Assembly (NCBI RefSeq): GCF_000161835.1
Contig: NZ_GG697169.2
Coordinates: 2,484,575 to 2,548,574 of the forward strand
Length of the DNA stretch: 64,000 nt
Source: Thalassobium sp. R2A62
Lineage (GTDB): Bacteria > Pseudomonadota > Alphaproteobacteria > Rhodobacterales > Rhodobacteraceae
Direction: 5' to 3'
Of the stretch, positions 62,458 to 64,000 are shown one piece after another. The number at the start of each line of letters is the position of its first letter. Positions within the stretch are counted from its first letter, which is position 1. The notes under the pieces are model-generated. The model was not told the DNA's origin and did no database searches. It was given only the letters and a program-made list of their open reading frames with translations. Made by a program: the position numbers and the translations under genes.

Positions 62458-62929
62458 GGGTTTAAGTTTTTTGCCCAAGTCCTTGATCTGAAATGAGCCG
62501 AGAGATTCTTTTTCGGCAAAGTCCAAGTCAAGTACGATGTTCGCTTGAAGCGAGCGCCATCCCCTTGCTAGCTTGGAATTGCGATTCACATCGTCCTTGG
62601 GGGGCATGGTGGGTGAGCGTCAGGTTTGACCATGGTAAAGGTACCGTAGTGTGCTGGTCATTTATGATGCAACTCTGGTGAGGTAACGCCAAAAATGGGC
62701 TTATAGCTCTGGCTTATGCTTTGCGTCTGCAACGGTGATCGGGGGACCAATCACTGACTAGTAGGCCATGTCTATTCCTAGGACTTAGGTGCGTCTCGAG
62801 ATGTACGATGACCTATGGTTTTCATTCTCGTGCCACACTTGCGCCCGATCTTTTCGGGAGATGTCTCGCTTGGGACGCCAGAGGCGATGGGCCTCTGTAG
62901 GGACAACTGATTGGTTTAGGCAGGAACTT
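62458..62929. promoter_or_regulatory. Long leader/intergenic region before dnaA
   Basis: About 470 bases without a convincing gene (one 62-codon frame at 62493-62681 lacks an RBS). No TTATCCACA-type DnaA box and no AT-rich unwinding region is seen, so this is probably not oriC. The dnaA promoter(s) should lie here; CAGGAAC immediately before ATG 62930 is the RBS. Confidence 0.5.
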
Positions 62930-64000
62930 ATGACGGATGAGACGTGGGGCACGGTACTGGAAACACTTCGGGACCAACTGGGCGCAAATACTTTTTCAAA
63001 TTGGATTGAACCCCTCTCTTTTTCTGATGTGACAGATGGTGTTGCGACATTTCATGTGCCGACCAATTTTATGGGCAATTACGTCGCACAAAACTATTCC
63101 GAGCAGATAGTCTATCTGATGAACCGCTCTGGTGCCGACGTCAGCCGCGCGAAGTTTGCTGTAGCTCAAAAGTCGGCCTGCCCAACGTCCAAACCTACGA
63201 CTACCGGACAACCGCCTGCGAATACTGCCGCTGTCCCCGGTGCGCCGCTTGATGCACGTTTCACATTCGACCGCTTTGTTGTCGGCAAGCCAAACGAGCT
63301 TGCCTTTGCAGCAGCCAAGCGTGTTGCTGAAGGTGGGCCGGTTACGTTTAACCCGTTGTTTCTCTATGGCGGCGTTGGATTGGGCAAGACCCACCTCATG
63401 CACGCGATCGCACACGAGCTGACCGCACGCCGCAGCGATCTGAATGTTCTTTATCTCTCAGCCGAACAATTCATGTACCGCTTTGTCACGGCATTGCGCG
63501 AAAACAGCATGATGGATTTCAAACACATGTTCCGTTCGGTCGATATCCTGATGGTCGACGACGTTCAGTTCATCGCTGGCAAGGGTTCGACCCAAGAAGA
63601 GTTTTTCCACACCTTCAATGCGCTGGTCGACCAGAACAAGCAGATCATTATTTCCGCCGACCGCGCGCCTGGTGAGATCAAAGATCTCGAAGAGCGGATC
63701 AAATCGCGCCTGCAATCCGGTCTCGTTGTTGATTTGCATCCTACTGATTACGAATTGCGTCTCGGTATCCTGCAATCCAAAGTCCGCGCTTACCGCGAAC
63801 AATACGCAGGTCTCGTAATTGCAGACGGCGTGCTTGAATTTCTTGCCCACCGTATTTCAACCAACGTGCGCGTGCTCGAAGGCGCTTTGACCCGCCTTTA
63901 CGCATTCGCATCGCTCGTTGGCAAAGAAATCACGCTCGAGCTGGCTCAGGATTGTCTGTCCGACATCTTGCGTGCTTCGGATCGCAAAATTACCGTCGAG
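62930..64000 (+). CDS. dnaA: Chromosomal replication initiator DnaA (partial, 3' end beyond window)
   Basis: 357 codons present of about 450-470. Domain I (TWGTVLETLRDQLGANTFSNWIEPL, residues 4-28) recruits the helicase; a Pro/Thr-rich linker follows (about 88-106). The AAA+ core begins at ARFTFDRFVVGKPNELAFAAA with Walker A GGVGLGKTHLMHA, Walker B ILMVDDVQFIAGK and sensor IIISADRAPGEIKDLEERIKSRL with the arginine finger region. The DNA-binding domain IV is beyond the window. The reading frame is open to the last base. Confidence 0.97.
   Translation, partial: MTDETWGTVLETLRDQLGANTFSNWIEPLSFSDVTDGVATFHVPTNFMGNYVAQNYSEQIVYLMNRSGADVSRAKFAVAQKSACPTSKPTTTGQPPANTAAVPGAPLDARFTFDRFVVGKPNELAFAAAKRVAEGGPVTFNPLFLYGGVGLGKTHLMHAIAHELTARRSDLNVLYLSAEQFMYRFVTALRENSMMDFKHMFRSVDILMVDDVQFIAGKGSTQEEFFHTFNALVDQNKQIIISADRAPGEIKDLEERIKSRLQSGLVVDLHPTDYELRLGILQSKVRAYREQYAGLVIADGVLEFLAHRISTNVRVLEGALTRLYAFASLVGKEITLELAQDCLSDILRASDRKITVE

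Noticed and set aside
62493-62681. 62-codon reading frame in the dnaA leader.
   Set aside because: No Shine-Dalgarno sequence and a Trp/Cys-rich composition unlike a real protein.
62458-62929. Replication origin next to dnaA.
   Set aside because: No DnaA boxes of the TTATCCACA type and no AT-rich unwinding stretch; in Alphaproteobacteria oriC is usually away from dnaA.
1-64000. CRISPR arrays, insertion sequences, prophage or toxin-antitoxin modules.
   Set aside because: No regularly spaced repeats, transposase or integrase genes, terminal inverted repeats or typical small gene pairs were seen.

Overview
The window looks like chromosomal DNA of an alphaproteobacterium of the Rhodobacterales (Roseobacter-like). 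The reasons are the right-hand order ubiB-ubiE-mutM-enoyl-CoA hydratase-rpsT-dnaA, the flaF/flbT pair next to a single flagellin, tsaD-gpsA divergent from hemD-mitofilin-hemY, a c2-type cytochrome, and promoter boxes resembling CtrA sites. No rRNA, tRNA, insertion sequence, prophage or CRISPR array was seen. Assignments come from reading the sequences and remembered family features; no database search was run.

Left part (1-27 kb), housekeeping and transport. A DUF1761 gene broken by a frameshift is followed by the minus-strand operon tsaD-gpsA-yciI-EVE and, divergently, hemD-mitofilin-like-hemY. Next come hydantoinase/oxoprolinase-tautomerase-copper ATPase (plus strand), rhodanese and idi (minus) and a cytochrome c gene (plus). 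An ynjF-ynjB-ynjC-ynjD transport operon lies on the minus strand. It is followed by kynureninase, a SnoaL-like protein, a tungstate transporter (tupBCA), a UDP-glucuronate 4-epimerase and a pqiA-pqiA-pqiB-pqiC lipid-transport operon in which PqiA is split in two.

Middle (27-58 kb), one large flagellar cluster. It holds the stator (motA, motB, motE), hook and filament parts (flgE, flgK, flgL, flgD, fliK, fliC), rod, L- and P-rings (flgB, flgC, flgF, flgG, flgH, flgI, flgA, flgJ, fliE), MS-ring (fliF), export gate and ATPase (flhA, flhB, fliP, fliQ, fliR, fliH, fliI), fliN, two fliL paralogues, flaF/flbT and several lineage-specific unknowns. FliG and FliM are not in the window. A lytic-transglycosylase gene upstream of flhA appears to have lost its catalytic glutamate. 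TTAN-N7-TTAN boxes occur in six intergenic regions and suggest shared, CtrA-type control.

Right end (58-64 kb). Ubiquinone genes ubiB/ubiE are followed by mutM, an enoyl-CoA hydratase, rpsT with a clear terminator, a leader of about 480 bases without a gene, and the first 357 codons of dnaA, cut by the window edge.

I found no clearly new defence or mobile system. The best leads are the decayed SltF-like gene, the 701-residue unknown protein after motA, tandem repeats in PqiB and FliK, the hairpin abutting the ynjC start, and the shared promoter boxes.
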